Below, one piece after another: positions 47,761 to 60,135 of a stretch of 64,000 bases of DNA. The DNA lies in NCBI GenBank assembly GCA_000149265.1, contig CH002951.1, positions 197,311-261,310 on the forward strand. Direction: 5' to 3'. The DNA comes from Ciona savignyi (Eukaryota > Chordata > Ascidiacea > Phlebobranchia > Cionidae). The notes under the pieces were generated by a model, which was given only the letters and a program-made list of their open reading frames with translations, ran no database searches and was not told where the DNA came from. Numbering within the stretch: the stretch's first letter is position 1; every line of letters starts with the position of its first letter. The translations under genes were made by a program, and so were the position numbers.

Positions 47761-50700
47761 ATGGCGAGCCGTTTACAAATTGCTTCGTTCAATGTGGCAG
47801 GAATTAGAAATAAGAAAAAACGAAGAGCGATATTCCATTACCTTAAAGGTAAGAAATACAATATGATTTTGTTACAAGAAACACATTGTACAAAAGAATG
47901 TGAAAAACAGTGGAAAATGGAATGGGGAGGTGAAATAATTTTCGCAAATGGTACAAATAGATCCGCTGGGGTGGCTCTATTAGTACCTAAAAGTCAAAAG
48001 GTTAATATTAATGATACAACACTCGATCCCGAAGGAAGGACGTTGTTAGCCAACGTCACTTTAAACAACATTACTTTTACTGGGGTATGTATTTATGCAC
48101 CAAATAAATTTGAAGCGAAATTTTGGAAAACTCTCACGAACAACCTAAACAAATATAAAAATACTGACATAATTGCCGCTGGAGACTTCAACACAATAAT
48201 CTCCGATGAATTAGATAAAGTCGGTGGAAGCGCGCTACACCATAATTCACAAGCAAGAAGACATCTATCTGAGATAATGTGCCATTTTCAGTTACTTGAT
48301 ATATTTAGAATACTTCACCCAGACAAAAAACAATTCACAAGATTATCAAAGTCTCCAGTAGTCGGAAGCCGAATAGACTTTATTTTATTGTCCCAAAGTC
48401 TATCCGGTAGAACAATTTCGGCAAGCATTGTTCCCAGTGTTCATTCCGATCATCAGATTGTCACAGCAGAAATTCAAACTGATGAACGAGACCGAGGTCG
48501 TGGTTACTGGAAATTCAACAACATGTTGCTTCATGACGAAAATTTCGTCAACCTGATTAAAGACAAAATCTCAGACTTTAAATTACACAATGAGAATTGT
48601 GGGGTTTCACCAGGGACTCTGTGGAACACGTTGAAGGCTGTTCTAAGGGGCCATTGCATTCAATATAGCGCAATTAAAAAACGAAAGAACAGGAAAAAAC
48701 AACAACAACTTGAAAACGCCCTTTCGTTAACGTCAAGTGAGATAGCAAATGCAAATACCAGCGAAGCGGTTACACTGGCTGCAACGCTAAGAGCAACTCA
48801 AATGCAACTCGACGAACTTGCCAACCTAAACAGCAAGGGGGCAATGGTCCGAAGCCGTGCAAGGTGGGCCGAGCAAGGGGAGAAAAACACGAAGTATTTC
48901 TTAGGACTAGAAAAAACCAACACTAGCAAAAAAGTAATACGCTGTCTCAACACGGAACAGGAATCAATATCGGAACCATCGAGGATATTGGAGTCATTGC
49001 ACAATTTCTTCCGTGACCTTTATGCACCTACTACTGATAACATAACGAAAGTGGATTTTGATAAGTTCCTTAATGTTCTAAGGATTCCTAAGTTTGCTTC
49101 GGACAAAAAAGAACAATGCGAAAACGAAATAACTGAAACTGAATGTTACACAGCACTACGCAACATGAAGAACAATAAATCGCCTGGTCTTGATGGCTAT
49201 ACAGCTGAATTTTACAAAACTTTCTGGAAAGACATAAAAGACATTTTTATGAAAACTGTAAGGTGGTCATTTGCGCAAGCGAAATTGCCAGATTCGTCAA
49301 ATACTGGGGTTATAACTCTGATTTTAAAACCGGGAAAAGAAGCAGCCTCTACAGACAGTTACCGCCCTATTACTCTGCTTAATGTGGATTACAAACTTTT
49401 GTCTAGTGTGATTAACCTACGGCTCAAAAAGTTAGTTCCAGATGTCATCGGTCCAACGCAAAATGGCTTCATAAAGAATCGGCAAATAGCCAACAGCATA
49501 AGACTTCTATTCGATATAATGGATTATGCAGATACAGCCCGTGTGCCCGGAGCACTGCTTGCACTGGACTTAAAAAAGGCATTCGATTCGGTACGCTGGG
49601 AATATCTCTTCACCACACTGGAACACTTCGGAATTGGACCAAACCTAATACACATGATCAAGACACTGTACAATCAAGCAAATGGAGTAATAATAAATAA
49701 TAACAACTTATCGAATCCATTTCCGATTAAACGTGGCGTGAGGCAGGGTGATCCTCTCTCTCCAACACTATTTTTATTTGCTATCGAAACATTGGGTCTT
49801 GCAATTCAACAATGCCAAAACTTACAGGGAATTTCAATTGGAAGCTTAAGGTTTAAAGTGTCGATGTACGCAGACGACTCTCTCATAATTACGAACGGTT
49901 CACGAGAAGACATCGAAACAAGTATGAACATTTTGGATCTTTATGGTCATTTATCAGGATGCAAGCTAAATACCAACAAATCATGTGCTTTTTACATCGG
50001 AACTAAAAAAGGCTGTATACTCAAACCGCTGGAGGGGAAAACACTAACATGGCCATCAGACACCCTAAAATATCTCGGTGTGGTAATACCAATCTCGGGA
50101 AAAAAGCAATCCATTTTCAACTTGAACTTTGATACTTGTATTGACAACATTAATAGGATTTTAAACATCTGGTCATCTCGCGGGCTAACACTTTTAGGAA
50201 GAGTTACCGTAATTAAAAGCCTTGTAATTCCAACATTACTTTACAGAATTAGCATGGTGCCAACAGACATACCAGAACCATTCGTACGTCGTTTAAACAA
50301 AGAGCTGTTTCGATTTATTTGGGGCTCCGGTTGGGAAAGGGCAAAGAGATCTATATTAATAAATAATATTGCAGAAGGTGGAACTAACATGATTGACATA
50401 CGGTCGTATATTACTGGTCTCCGCTGTAAATTTATAAAACAATTCATGAACCCTGACTATAGCGCTCCATGGAAAGATATAGAAACTTATCTAACCTCAC
50501 AAGATACGCTAAACATAATTCTTTCTTCCAATTTAGCATTACACAACAAAATTTACAAGACTCTTTTACCGCTACGCACCTTACACAGCAACGTAATGAG
50601 CTGGATGAAGATGATTAGAAGAAAAGGTCAAATGACAACCAATGACCAACCACTCTGGCTAAACAAAAACATTCAGGTTAAACGAAAACCTGTACTTTTT

Positions 50701-51449
50701 ACGAATTGGGCAAAGTCAGGGATCTGCGTGTTCGGAGACATCCTTTCGGAAACCGGCCAAATTCACAGCTTNNNNNNNNNNNNNNNNNNNNNNNNNNNNN
50801 NNNNNNNNNNNNNNNNNNNNNNNNNNNNNNNNNNNNNNNNNNNNNNNNNNNNNNNNNNNNNNNNNNNNNNNCAGCCCTCGAACATGTTGTAACGAAGCCT
50901 CGAAAATACCAATTGCAATGGGAACTGGAGTGCAACTTTAAAGATGTTGACGGCTCCTTCTGGAGTAATATATACATCAATACTTACAAATCAACTATCG
51001 AAACACGCCTTCGCTCATTCCAAATTAAACTGAATCTCAGAGCCATTGTAACAAACTCGCAACTATATAAATTAAACATAATTGATTCAGATAAATGTGA
51101 AATGTGCCTCACTGAGCCGGAAACACTTACCCATCTATTTTGTACCTGCATACACACCGTCAAGTTTTGGAACGAAACCGAAAATTGGATTGCTGCTAAT
51201 TTAAGAATACCGCTTTCACTGAGCCACACGAACATGATATTCGGAGCCCCCGAAAATAACAGTAATCTGCTGAATTGCCTTATTTTATGTGCAAGATATA
51301 TTATCTATCGTAGTAAAATCCAAAAAATAAGTCCCTTTGTGAATGCATTTATTGATTTTGTGGCAAATGTAAAACTTTCGGAAAAAATGGCCGCTATTAG
51401 TAACAACACCCTATGGAAACACAATTCAAAATGGTCTGGGCTCATGTGA
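47761..51449 (+). CDS. LINE ORF2: endonuclease / reverse transcriptase
   Basis: An APE-type endonuclease occupies residues ~1-235: FNVAGIRN, LLQETHC, AAGDFNT, RIDFILL and SVHSDHQ give the catalytic Asn, Glu, Asp and His set. Reverse transcriptase covers ~470-760 with SPGLDGYTAEFY, ALLALDLKKAFDS, RQGDPLSP and MYADDS (catalytic Asp pair). A C-terminal knuckle-like CEMCLTEPETLTHLFCTC is present. The gap 50772-50871 lies between RT and the C-terminus, and the frame differs by 2 on its two sides. That is expected if the 100 N does not equal the true missing length. No other lesion is seen. Confidence 0.92.
50772..50871. other. Assembly gap (100 N) inside LINE ORF2
   Basis: Placeholder gap. Reading frames flanking it are out of register by two bases relative to 100 N. 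Confidence 0.98.
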
Positions 51450-51543
51450 AGTATTATGTTCATATATTTTCCCTGCTGTTTTTGCCATATCTGTACTTTG
51501 CTGCCGTTTTGTATTAGTCTAACGCCCTTTGCAATAAACTACC

Positions 51544-51580
<37 letters not shown>

Positions 51581-51811
51581 ATACGAATACTGTGATTGGC
51601 AAAAGCTGCAACTCATACAAACCAATACGTCCCATATTGGTATCCTACAGTAGGCTATAGACTGTATTAAAAAAACGGTTTAGCGCAGTTTGCGCAGCTT
51701 GTTAAATTAAAGTAAGGTCTACCCGAAACACTTGGTGGTTGACCGTTTGGCCTTTGATCTAAAACATTCTGCAGACAAAAATGATCGCTAACTAATCGGT
51801 TATCCTTATTG

Positions 51812-51905
51812 GCGGACATCGCCTGGACCTAATGAGCTAGCGATCATTTTTGTTTGCACACTGCAATAGTTCTGGTATTCCGACAGCGGGCGTTCGATAA
51901 TCGGA
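51812..51905 (+). mobile_element. Degenerate SINE fragment
   Basis: CGGACATCGCCTGGACC, then GCACACTGCAATAGTTCTGG and CGACAGCGGGCG follow the order of the SINE centre at 61801-61900, with heavy divergence. Confidence 0.45.
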
Positions 51906-52224
51906 CGATTCCCTTGAATGCAACAAATATGTACTAAAGAAGTACAGTCGCGTTACGGCCGAATGGTTAACAAGTTCATCATGGGTTCGACTATAATAGA
52001 GTTAAAAACCTTTTTATACATGATAAAACACCCCTGTCCAGCATTAGAAGAAAAACATACTTACCATTTTTTTTAAAGTGGTTAACATTATACACTATAA
52101 TTCAAATTTGGGTAATTCGGTTGGTCGTGTTTTACCGCGGGGGAATTCCTTAATTTCCCCAGCATTTTATTCCTGGCGCCCAACATAATTGCATTTATTT
52201 TCTTGTAATTACAACGTACAACAC

Positions 52225-52640
52225 AAGAGCGCCAGCCACGTGTTAATCACCACTATTTGTAAAACATATCTTTTACTGTACGCTACATGTTTCTGCATGC
52301 AGAAACAAACAAATAAGTGCCTTGTTTAACTAATCAACTTGGGCTCATCTTATGCAATGTGTATTACATTATTTATGCATGCAAAATCTAATAAGTTCCC
52401 GACTTACCTATCCAAATTTGATAATCATTATTTTAAAAAAATATTTACGTTAGTATACAAAAAAAGAAAAATGCTAACATCTTAAAACGTTTAGGTCGAT
52501 TGAAACATTACTTCTATTTCATATCCTATACAAAATAGACGAGTTATATATTCGATATTAATTGTGGAAATTGATTTGCTTGGAATACGAATAAACAGAC
52601 CACTACATATTTATTACACTCTAGCTAACACCTTTAAGGT
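52225..52640. repeat. Dispersed repeat R1 copy with perfect 18-bp palindrome
   Basis: CACGTGTTAATCACCACTAT precedes GTTTCTGCATGCAGAAAC, a perfect palindrome at 52289-52306. TAAGTTCCCGACTTACC follows, then a segment (TTGGAATACGAATAAACAGA, CTAGCTAACACC) shared with 53790-53845. Confidence 0.55.
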
Positions 52641-53258
52641 TGACATTGAGTGGAAATTTTCTTCGTGTTTGCGTGATGTTCAGTTCAGGCTTTCGCGGAA
52701 ATTGGATCTTTGGATTCCGGTATAAATTATGCTCTGTTTAAACAAACCACATAAATCAAGTCTATGACCAAAGTTTTAATAAGCTCGTAAAAGCAATCTC
52801 AAACGTACATTGAGATTTTAAATCTTTAAAAACAGTACGATGTGTAAAATAAAAAAAGACAGCAACGCCACTAGGGAAAACTGGCTTAAAACTAAGTGTC
52901 AGACCAGGAACACAATCAAAATAGACAGAAATTGTATATGCAAGTGTGGTTAAAATAGCACACTGCTAAAAATATAAGCGCACGCACCACTGAGTGCAAA
53001 GTTTGGTTTCATCTGCATTATACAACAAATTACTTTTAATGGTATAATGAAATAATAATATAGTTTAGATGATCTGAATAGGAAATCATGTTCTTGCATA
53101 CTGGTTTGCAAGAAAGTGGATAAGAATTGAAACAATACTATTGAAACAATAACTATCAAACCTGTTTAAAAATGAAACATTTAAACACAAAACAAAATTT
53201 GTGTTTTTTTTTTTATAAACCCATCATTGGGTTCATCAACTACATGTAAAAAATGCAT

Positions 53259-56200
53259 CTAAGATTCAACATATTTTGCCTCAGTGGTATGGCTATCTCG
53301 AAGGCCGTAAAAACTCCAAACAACAATCTGGGCAAGAGACAGAATGACCGGAATAAAACACAGCAACATGAACATGGTGGAGTGCATATCCATCAGCTCT
53401 CTTGCATTGGCTGAGGGATCCAGCGGAGGACCAGAAGCACCGTAATCTTTCAAATGCTCATATCCATAACTAATAACACGGAAAATCGGTTAAAATAACA
53501 TTACTTTATTAGTTTAAACTGTTTAAATAATATTTTTTAACACTTTTGAAATAAATTACAATTCAAAACTGGAGAGTGTCAACCACCACTATTTTTAAAA
53601 CCCAATTTGAGTGCCCGCCATATGTTTCTGCATGCATGTTTTCTGAATAGAGTATTTTGGTTTAAAACAAAACAACAATAAAATGTTAATATCTCTAAAA
53701 TGTTTAACTCAATCAAATAATTTTTCGTGTTTCTCATGGGATGTAAAAAAGATGAATAACGTATCTGATATAGATATATGGGAAGTGATTTTATTGGAAT
53801 ACGATTGAATAAAACACTATCTATTCATTACATAATAGCTAACACAAGTTTGACAATGATTGGATATTTTCTTCTTCTGTTTGCATGTGGTTGACACTTG
53901 AGTTTATGAGGATCACCAGGAAAACGGTTGTAGATGGGCATTGAAAGCCTGAATGTTTGTTCGTATTGCAATTTTCTATTTATTTAAACTGTTTTTTTAT
54001 TTATGCAGGCTTTTTGGGGTAAATTGGGATATTTGATTTTATATTTTTTTCTGAAATTTAAAGAAGTTGTCTGTTCCAGTTTTGATATCAAACAACCAAG
54101 AATATCGACTACAAAATGTTATTTAAAATGCAGGCAAATGATAGTGTATATTTTTTGGCCGTGGCCAGATTTTTCTGGGCATGTATTACCTAAAATTTGC
54201 CTTTGCATATCTAATTACGAATAAGAAAATACCTTAAAAAATGTTTATTGCATTAGTTTGCATTTTCTGTGATTATATGTTGTATGGTTGAGCATTGGGG
54301 TTTTCGGTAAATGGTTTATGGTGGGTATGGAGTATCCAAACCTTTTAGGTTCGCATTTAAATTCACTATCAATTTGCGTAGGTTATAAATGTTTGCATGT
54401 TTTATATACATGGTAAAAGTTTATTACACTGACTTATAAATTGAATCCTTACCAATCACGAAATATTGGCTGTCAAAGAATATGCATTGCCAAAAATTCG
54501 GAAACAATGGCCATGCTTATATTATTGGGTCTGTCAGCAATTGCCTGGTGCAAAATTTTACAGAATTTGGCACTGCAAATTCAAAATATGTGATCAAACA
54601 TCCTTCACGACATTTAACACGATTGGACATTTCCTTTGTTTTTATATGAATCGTAAATGAGATAAATCATTAGTTTTAGTGAAATAATTTTTCCGAGGAT
54701 TTCCCAGAAGAAGGTTAAAGATATGGGGTGTATGGTGTGCTCATCATTTTGTTCGTATTCAGATTCTTAAATTTATTGGACTTGAGTGTATTTATGATTG
54801 CCTACATTTATTATTTTTTGAAGCATTTTCTGGGTAAACTATTTTAATTAAAAGTAAATATTCTTTTTCAATCTGAATGCAATAAAGTTAAATATGCTAA
54901 AAAATGGGTTTTATTTTTACATTTTTCCTATTTTAAAATTAAAGGCCGAGGCAAACTATTAGCAGGGTAGTTGGGATTCCTAAAAGTTTCAAGCGCATTG
55001 GATAAACCGCTCATTCCTCTAACCTAGCGACCGGACTCAACTGTTAACAGCTTGACACAGAAAAAAATAAAAACTGAATAAAATCAAAATGTAACTAAAT
55101 TATTTTACCTGTTTAAGACAGCCACTACTAACATGGGAGCCAGGGAATTTGCTGGCTTTGTGATCAGTGCATTTGTTCCAAACACCATAGACGATTGGGG
55201 GTGTCTGGTGATAAAAGGTTTCAGTCATAAAGTGCACAAAGTCTCATTATATAATATGGTTCGTAGAATCATAGGATATTGTTGTTTAATTATAGAAGTG
55301 GGTGATTGTCAGATTTCTAAAGTGAAAGTTTGTTGTTTAAGCAGAAATGGTAAAAGTTTTTCCAATTTAAAACGACCCATTTAAACCTACTAGATCAAGA
55401 GAAATTTCATAAAGTGTATTTTTTATTGGTTGCATAGAGATACATGGTTGCATAGAGTGCTATAAGATAGAATATACATTTTTATCCCCGTAAATGGATG
55501 ATCAATTCTCAGATTACCTTTCACCCACCTCCACGTAACCAGAGCTATTGGAGTAAAATAAATGTGATTAAAACATGCTTTTAGTTTTAGTAGGGCCCAT
55601 TTACCAACTGGGTCCAACCGATGTTCACTAAGTGCCTTGTCCAAGGGCACAACCAATTAGTGATTGAACAGTTTCGTTAATATAACTTTGAAGCTAAAAC
55701 TGGACAAATTAACCCACTGAGTTATTTAGGCAGTTTAATACTTCCACACTTCGTATTAAACTAAAGAAACACAATTGCCATTTTTGAGTTCCAATCATTC
55801 ATTTGAATTGGATAAATAAATGTATTAAAACAAAACATCAAAAGCATCACTACTGACTTTCTGTTATACTTTATAGCATCCTCATCGATGATATCCGAAA
55901 GTGGAATGTTGAAGAGACTAAATGCAGCTGATGGAATAGACCTTAATTGATAAAAAAATTAAATTTAAGGTTTGCTTGCAAAGCATTGCAAATAAATGGT
56001 TTTCACACTTTTCATTTTCCTAAAGTTATTTTTTAACATTTTGGTAAACATTTTTGTAAGAAGACTTTGTGCATTGCTATGTAGGTATTGCAACTTTACT
56101 CAGTGCAAGATTATACCACAGGACAATTATATGATAAACTACAGAGTGTCAACCACGTGTTATCCACCACTATTCTTTGGGGGTTTTAAAGAGCTTTTAG

Positions 56201-59200
56201 CCTTATTGGATAACCCTTTCATATCAATAATCTGGCGACATGACATGCATGTCACCATATACAATAAAAACACAAAAACAGATAGAAGCAGAAGTGGAAT
56301 TTTCGCAAGGGTCGACCAATCAATTAAATGGTATTGAGTTACAAAGGAATTTTTTGTAAAGTACATTTGGAAAACGGGATGTTTCTCTCCTTTAAGCTTT
56401 CGTATTTTTTTCACCTCAGCAATCATAAGACTTATTAACATTTCTTTTTAGTCAGTTCTTTAGTGAGTGGGCCATTTCGATATTAGATTCATATTGATAA
56501 CTCGTCCAAAGTATTTTTTTAAATTTGGAAAGCTAATCAATCATTTTCACTTATCCACTATTAAGTCACTGTTAACTTACATGTCCAAAATAAAGAAGGC
56601 AGCAAGTAGCCAGGGGTATTGGCTACCAACCAAGAAGAGAGCTATGGCTGCAATGAATTGAACGAAAAAGGAAACCATAACAACACGGTAGGCACCAAAC
56701 TTCATGATAACATCTCCGCCTAAAAGAATGATAACCTGACAGGAAAAGAAATAAAAAGGGTTGAAGTACAGCGCAACCACAAAATAAACACAATTGTAAA
56801 AAAACAGAACTGTCAGGCAATTTAAATCATAGAATGGAACAAGGGTTGTATTTCAAGGATAAACTACTGTTTATTTGTGTATACCAAGACAAATAATGCA
56901 AATTATTACCTGTGGCAGAACAAAAGATGCCCCATACAAAACACTCATAGCTAATGATGGTAGGGCATTCTTTGGTATTAGGTGATCAGCAAAAATAAGG
57001 AGAAAGTTTGAGCAAAACGTCACATGGAAAACCTAAGAAGTAATTTGCTTAAAATAGCAGATTTTGCATCAGTGTGCAACCTGCTTTGTATACAAATATA
57101 AAAGTAAAATAATGACATTAAGATGTTAATAATGGACATATTGGCATGGGGTATATTTCTCTCGCAAGCAACACCACCAGCAATGGTGGACTTTTTAAAC
57201 ATATTTCAAGTTTTTCAAATTCTGTAGGTTGCTGCCAATTTAACAGGAAAACTAATGTTTAACTTCAGGAGATTAGATCGTACCCACAGGTGTTTAAACG
57301 AAGCTAGTAGAGTGTGTTAACTAACATGGTGTCATGACATTATTATACTTTTGTTGACTCTATTAAACAACTGAAATGAGAAAACGTTTGCTTGTTACCT
57401 TACCCAAGAAAATACCAGCGATTGGGTAAGATGATTATCCCATTTTATTAAAAATATTTTTAAATACCTGGAAAAAGTTCATTAAAACAAATGAGATAAA
57501 ATTCCGATTGAAAAGAATCTGCTTTGTGATCTGACAGGCACTTCCAGCACTCATCTGTGACTTTGTATCAGCTAGTGACTCATTATCACTTGATCCATAG
57601 GTTTCCATTTCATACTTTGTGTTCACGTTGATGCTCGAATACCTGGAAACGTTTTGTGTCCCATTTAAAAATGTAAGCGCTTGACCAGATGCTTGAATTC
57701 TGATTGAATTTGCTGGAATGTTAGTTGGTTAAAAAAATAACATTACCCAGGGAAGAAAATACCTTTAAAATTAAGATTTGTCCCTGAATTATGACTGTCA
57801 CACTGTGACAGACATGCCATGTCACACAAAATGTTGGTGTTTACACATCTAGATTATTTTATCTAACAATTTTTAAATTTTTTAAGTTTTAACATGGTTT
57901 GAAAACTATTGGACGTGTCCGGCGGAAAAAAGGCAGATTTTGTATTCATGATTTTAAGAAATAACCATGGGCTTATTACCCAAAATGTTGGTTTCTTCAT
58001 ATCTAAATCATCTAATCTAACAAGGGTTTGACAAAAAAAGAAAAATAAACAAATAATATTTTCCAAAATAGGTTGCCTACCTCATACACACAAATGCCAA
58101 AACAGCCACACCAACACAATATATTTGGAGGTTTATAAAATTCTTCATGTTGTTGGACACAAGACTTGATAAAAATACACTACTGCTGCCAATGACTGAA
58201 GCAATCTGCTGGTATTTCACTAAACGTAACCGATCCTCTGGTTTGGTAGATATTTCAGCAAACAGAGCACACTGGGCCAGTAGTACAAATGTGAGCATGG
58301 AATCGTAAGCGCACAGCGTCACTATCAGATGGATACCAGCTAACCAAGTGTTAGCACCTGTGTATGGAGCAATGGGTTTGATCTATTATCATAATTTTAC
58401 ATAATGCATTCTAAAAAACAACAGTAAGTGGTGTAAATCTAACAACCATATATCTATTTTTTGTTACTTATCGCAAGTTATAGCCACTGAAATGGACGAA
58501 AAATAACCGAATGTTCGTATATATTCTGATGGACATCTGACCAATATTACCCTGTCATAACATTATTCAAAACTGCTATAGCTATGTTTAAAGTCATTAT
58601 ATTTTTGCGCCAAGTTTTTAAAATAAGAAAACTATGTATTACAACCGAGTAAAAATTTATGACAATTTATATTATCTTATAACTAAGCTAAATCTTGAAA
58701 TGTAAACTATATATAAAATATTATAGTATTTGCTGCCTTTTCATCCACTTGTAGATAGCAAAGTAGATTGGTTTTCAATGGTTGTGTGACGTTTTTTAAT
58801 TGTTACAAAAAAGGCTTGTCCTTGTAACTGGACTATTCTAGTACCGGGTACTATTTCAAATTAGAATAGTCTACTTTGCCCATCCCTATTTATAATTATT
58901 CTTTCAAATTTAGTTTGCTTTACAAGACATACCAGTACTTCCTATTAAAAAATCAAACACAAAAATTTTGTCGCTATCTTCATGTTGCGATAGCGTTACA
59001 AACCATTCAGAATCCAAGTGAGGTCATTTAAAAAAGGCCAATTGTCCGACTACATCATGCTTACTGAAGCTATATTTTTTAGTTATTTTAATTTTATATA
59101 TTTCAGTAAATAACTTATCAATTTTTAGTGCAGTCTAATCTAACCTAATATCTTAAATACCGTTATTATAATCAGCCCATTGAAACCACGGCAACAAAAA

Positions 59201-60008
59201 AAACAAAGCCCATAATGGAGCGCCATAGTAGATTGCTTTCTTTCTGCTTCTACACATTGCCCAAGATGAGTTATCTTGTATGTATCCAAATAGTGGGTCG
59301 TTAATTGCATTCCATATCATATAAACAACCTGTAATTTATACAACAATTTATTATAAAATGCTAAATTTAAAATAAATATAAAACATTTTTTATTAATGA
59401 TGAGTGTAGCAACAAAAACATTCATAAAAAATAACCATTTCAAAGCTTGTATTTGAGTTATATATTTTCGTAATAAAATCCACATTATATAAGTTAGAAA
59501 ATAAAGGATGCTTTAACTGTTTCAGTCTGTTAAATATAAAATACGATATATATTTTTAAAATATTCATGTTTTATCCCCATAAATGAAAAAATGGTTAGG
59601 GCATTTTCCCACCGGCAATACTATAAATAGCTAATGTGTCATGTCCACGATGTAATCAAACAATTAATCCACTGAAATGTGGTAACGAATGCTCAAGTGT
59701 CTTCCCCAAACAAACGGTGATAAGCACTTGGATTTTAGATTCTAATTCAGACAATCTGCCTAGACATTAGATCATATGTTGCAATCAGCTTTATGATATA
59801 AAGATCTATATTCAAATGCAAAAATTGTTACCTGTGCAAATTGAAACCAAGCTGGGGAAACTTTGTAAGTATCCAGGAAAAGTTTGACATAGTAAAAGAA
59901 AAACACAGAGTTCATTGCACTTGACGCCAATGTAGTGGCTGCATAAGCAAGTGCATTTTTATGAATTTCCATCTCTCGTATTTTGGTTGGAACTGCGTAT
60001 CTGTTCAT
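53259..60008 (-). CDS. MFSD13A: MFSD13A/TMEM180-like major facilitator protein, 9 exons
   Basis: Nine - strand exons join in phase to 488 aa: 59832-60008, 59161-59329, 58081-58357, 57468-57642, 56910-57032, 56581-56735, 55858-55941, 55109-55204, 53259-53469. Start ATG 60006-60008; stop TAG 53259-53261. It is a multi-pass membrane protein of the GPH/MFS type with unproven substrate. Recognisable segments are NSVFFFYYVKLFLDTYKV, IWNAINDPLFGYIQD (the MFS loop 2-3 Asp-Pro motif), LCAYDSMLTFV, a hydrophilic central loop with SSDNESLADT, then DIIDEDAIKYNRK and SSMVFGTNALITKPANSLAP. A last membrane helix precedes the tail. Its start is 128 bp from the end of BCS1L on the same strand. The order and segments match vertebrate TMEM180. 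Confidence 0.92.
53570..53890. repeat. R1-related repeat in MFSD13A intron 8
   Basis: GAGTGTCAACCACCACTATT, ATATGTTTCTGCATGCATG and TTGGAATACGATTGAATAAA correspond in order to the copy at 52225-52640. It is diverged. Confidence 0.5.
54285..54710 (-). repeat. Dispersed repeat R2, inverted copies in MFSD13A intron 8
   Basis: TAAATGGTTTATGGTGGGTA with GGAGTATCCAAACC (54312-54345), and ATCATTAGTTTTAGTGAAAT with CGAGGATTTCCC (54665-54705), are reverse-complement matches to R2. Confidence 0.45.
55463..55735 (-). mobile_element. Diverged SINE copy in MFSD13A intron 7
   Basis: Minus-strand copy: ATCCCCGTAAATGG, CGTAACCAGAGCTATTG, TTAGTAGGGCCCATTTACC, TAAGTGCCTTGTCCAAGGGC. The head is badly eroded. 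Confidence 0.7.
57660..57860. repeat. Single diverged unit of the 340-bp tandem repeat
   Basis: TTGCTGGAATGTTAGTTGG, CCCTGAATTATGACTGTC and TGTGACAGACATGCCATGTC resemble the last unit of composite repeat B (11990-12045). It lies in MFSD13A intron 3. Confidence 0.55.
59565..59785 (-). mobile_element. Strongly diverged SINE copy in MFSD13A intron 1
   Basis: CATGTTTTATCCCCATAAAT, then TAAATAGCTAATGTGTCATG, CAATTAATCCACTGAAATG and CAAGTGTCTTCCCCAAAC follow the SINE order on the minus strand. Confidence 0.6.
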
Positions 60009-60048
60009 GTGTTATGATAAAGCAGCTTAGCCGAACATACCAAATCAC

Positions 60049-60075
60049 AGTCTGTAAAACCGAAGGGAACAGTAA
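60049..60075 (-). promoter_or_regulatory. Intercistronic (probable trans-splice) acceptor between BCS1L and MFSD13A
   Basis: On the minus strand a pyrimidine-rich CTGTTCCCTTCGGTTTTACAG ends at 60052 (shown in part: CCCTTCGGTTTTACAG), followed by ACTGTGATTTGG and, 43 nt on, the MFSD13A ATG. Only about 84 bp separate it from the BCS1L stop, too little for a normal promoter and upstream exon. This is the layout of a spliced-leader operon. Confidence 0.55.
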
Positions 60076-60135
60076 GAATTAAATAAAACATCATGTTTTG
60101 TGGTCCATGATTTGTTGCACAAATATTTTAATAGA

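Larger units (their letters stand above)
46380..51577 (+). mobile_element. Full-length L1/Tx1-type non-LTR retrotransposon
   Basis: Perfect 15-bp target duplication ATGATACGAATACTG at 46365-46379 and 51578-51592. The 5' UTR is only 37 nt, two ORFs are separated by 9 nt, and a poly(A) tail of about 33 A follows a 3' UTR of about 95 bp. About 5.2 kb, including a 100-N gap. An intact reading frame outside the gap, a long pure A tail and a perfect duplication all suggest recent insertion. The L1/Tx1 assignment rests on the APE-type endonuclease, the RT motifs and the poly(A) tail. Confidence 0.93.
51593..53258. other. Repeat-rich spacer left of MFSD13A
   Basis: Contains a SINE fragment (51812-51905) and an R1-type repeat (52225-52640). 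A tRNA-like pair GGCCGAATGGTTAAC / GGGTTCGACT at 51957-51994 may be another SINE head. No gene seen. Confidence 0.4.
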
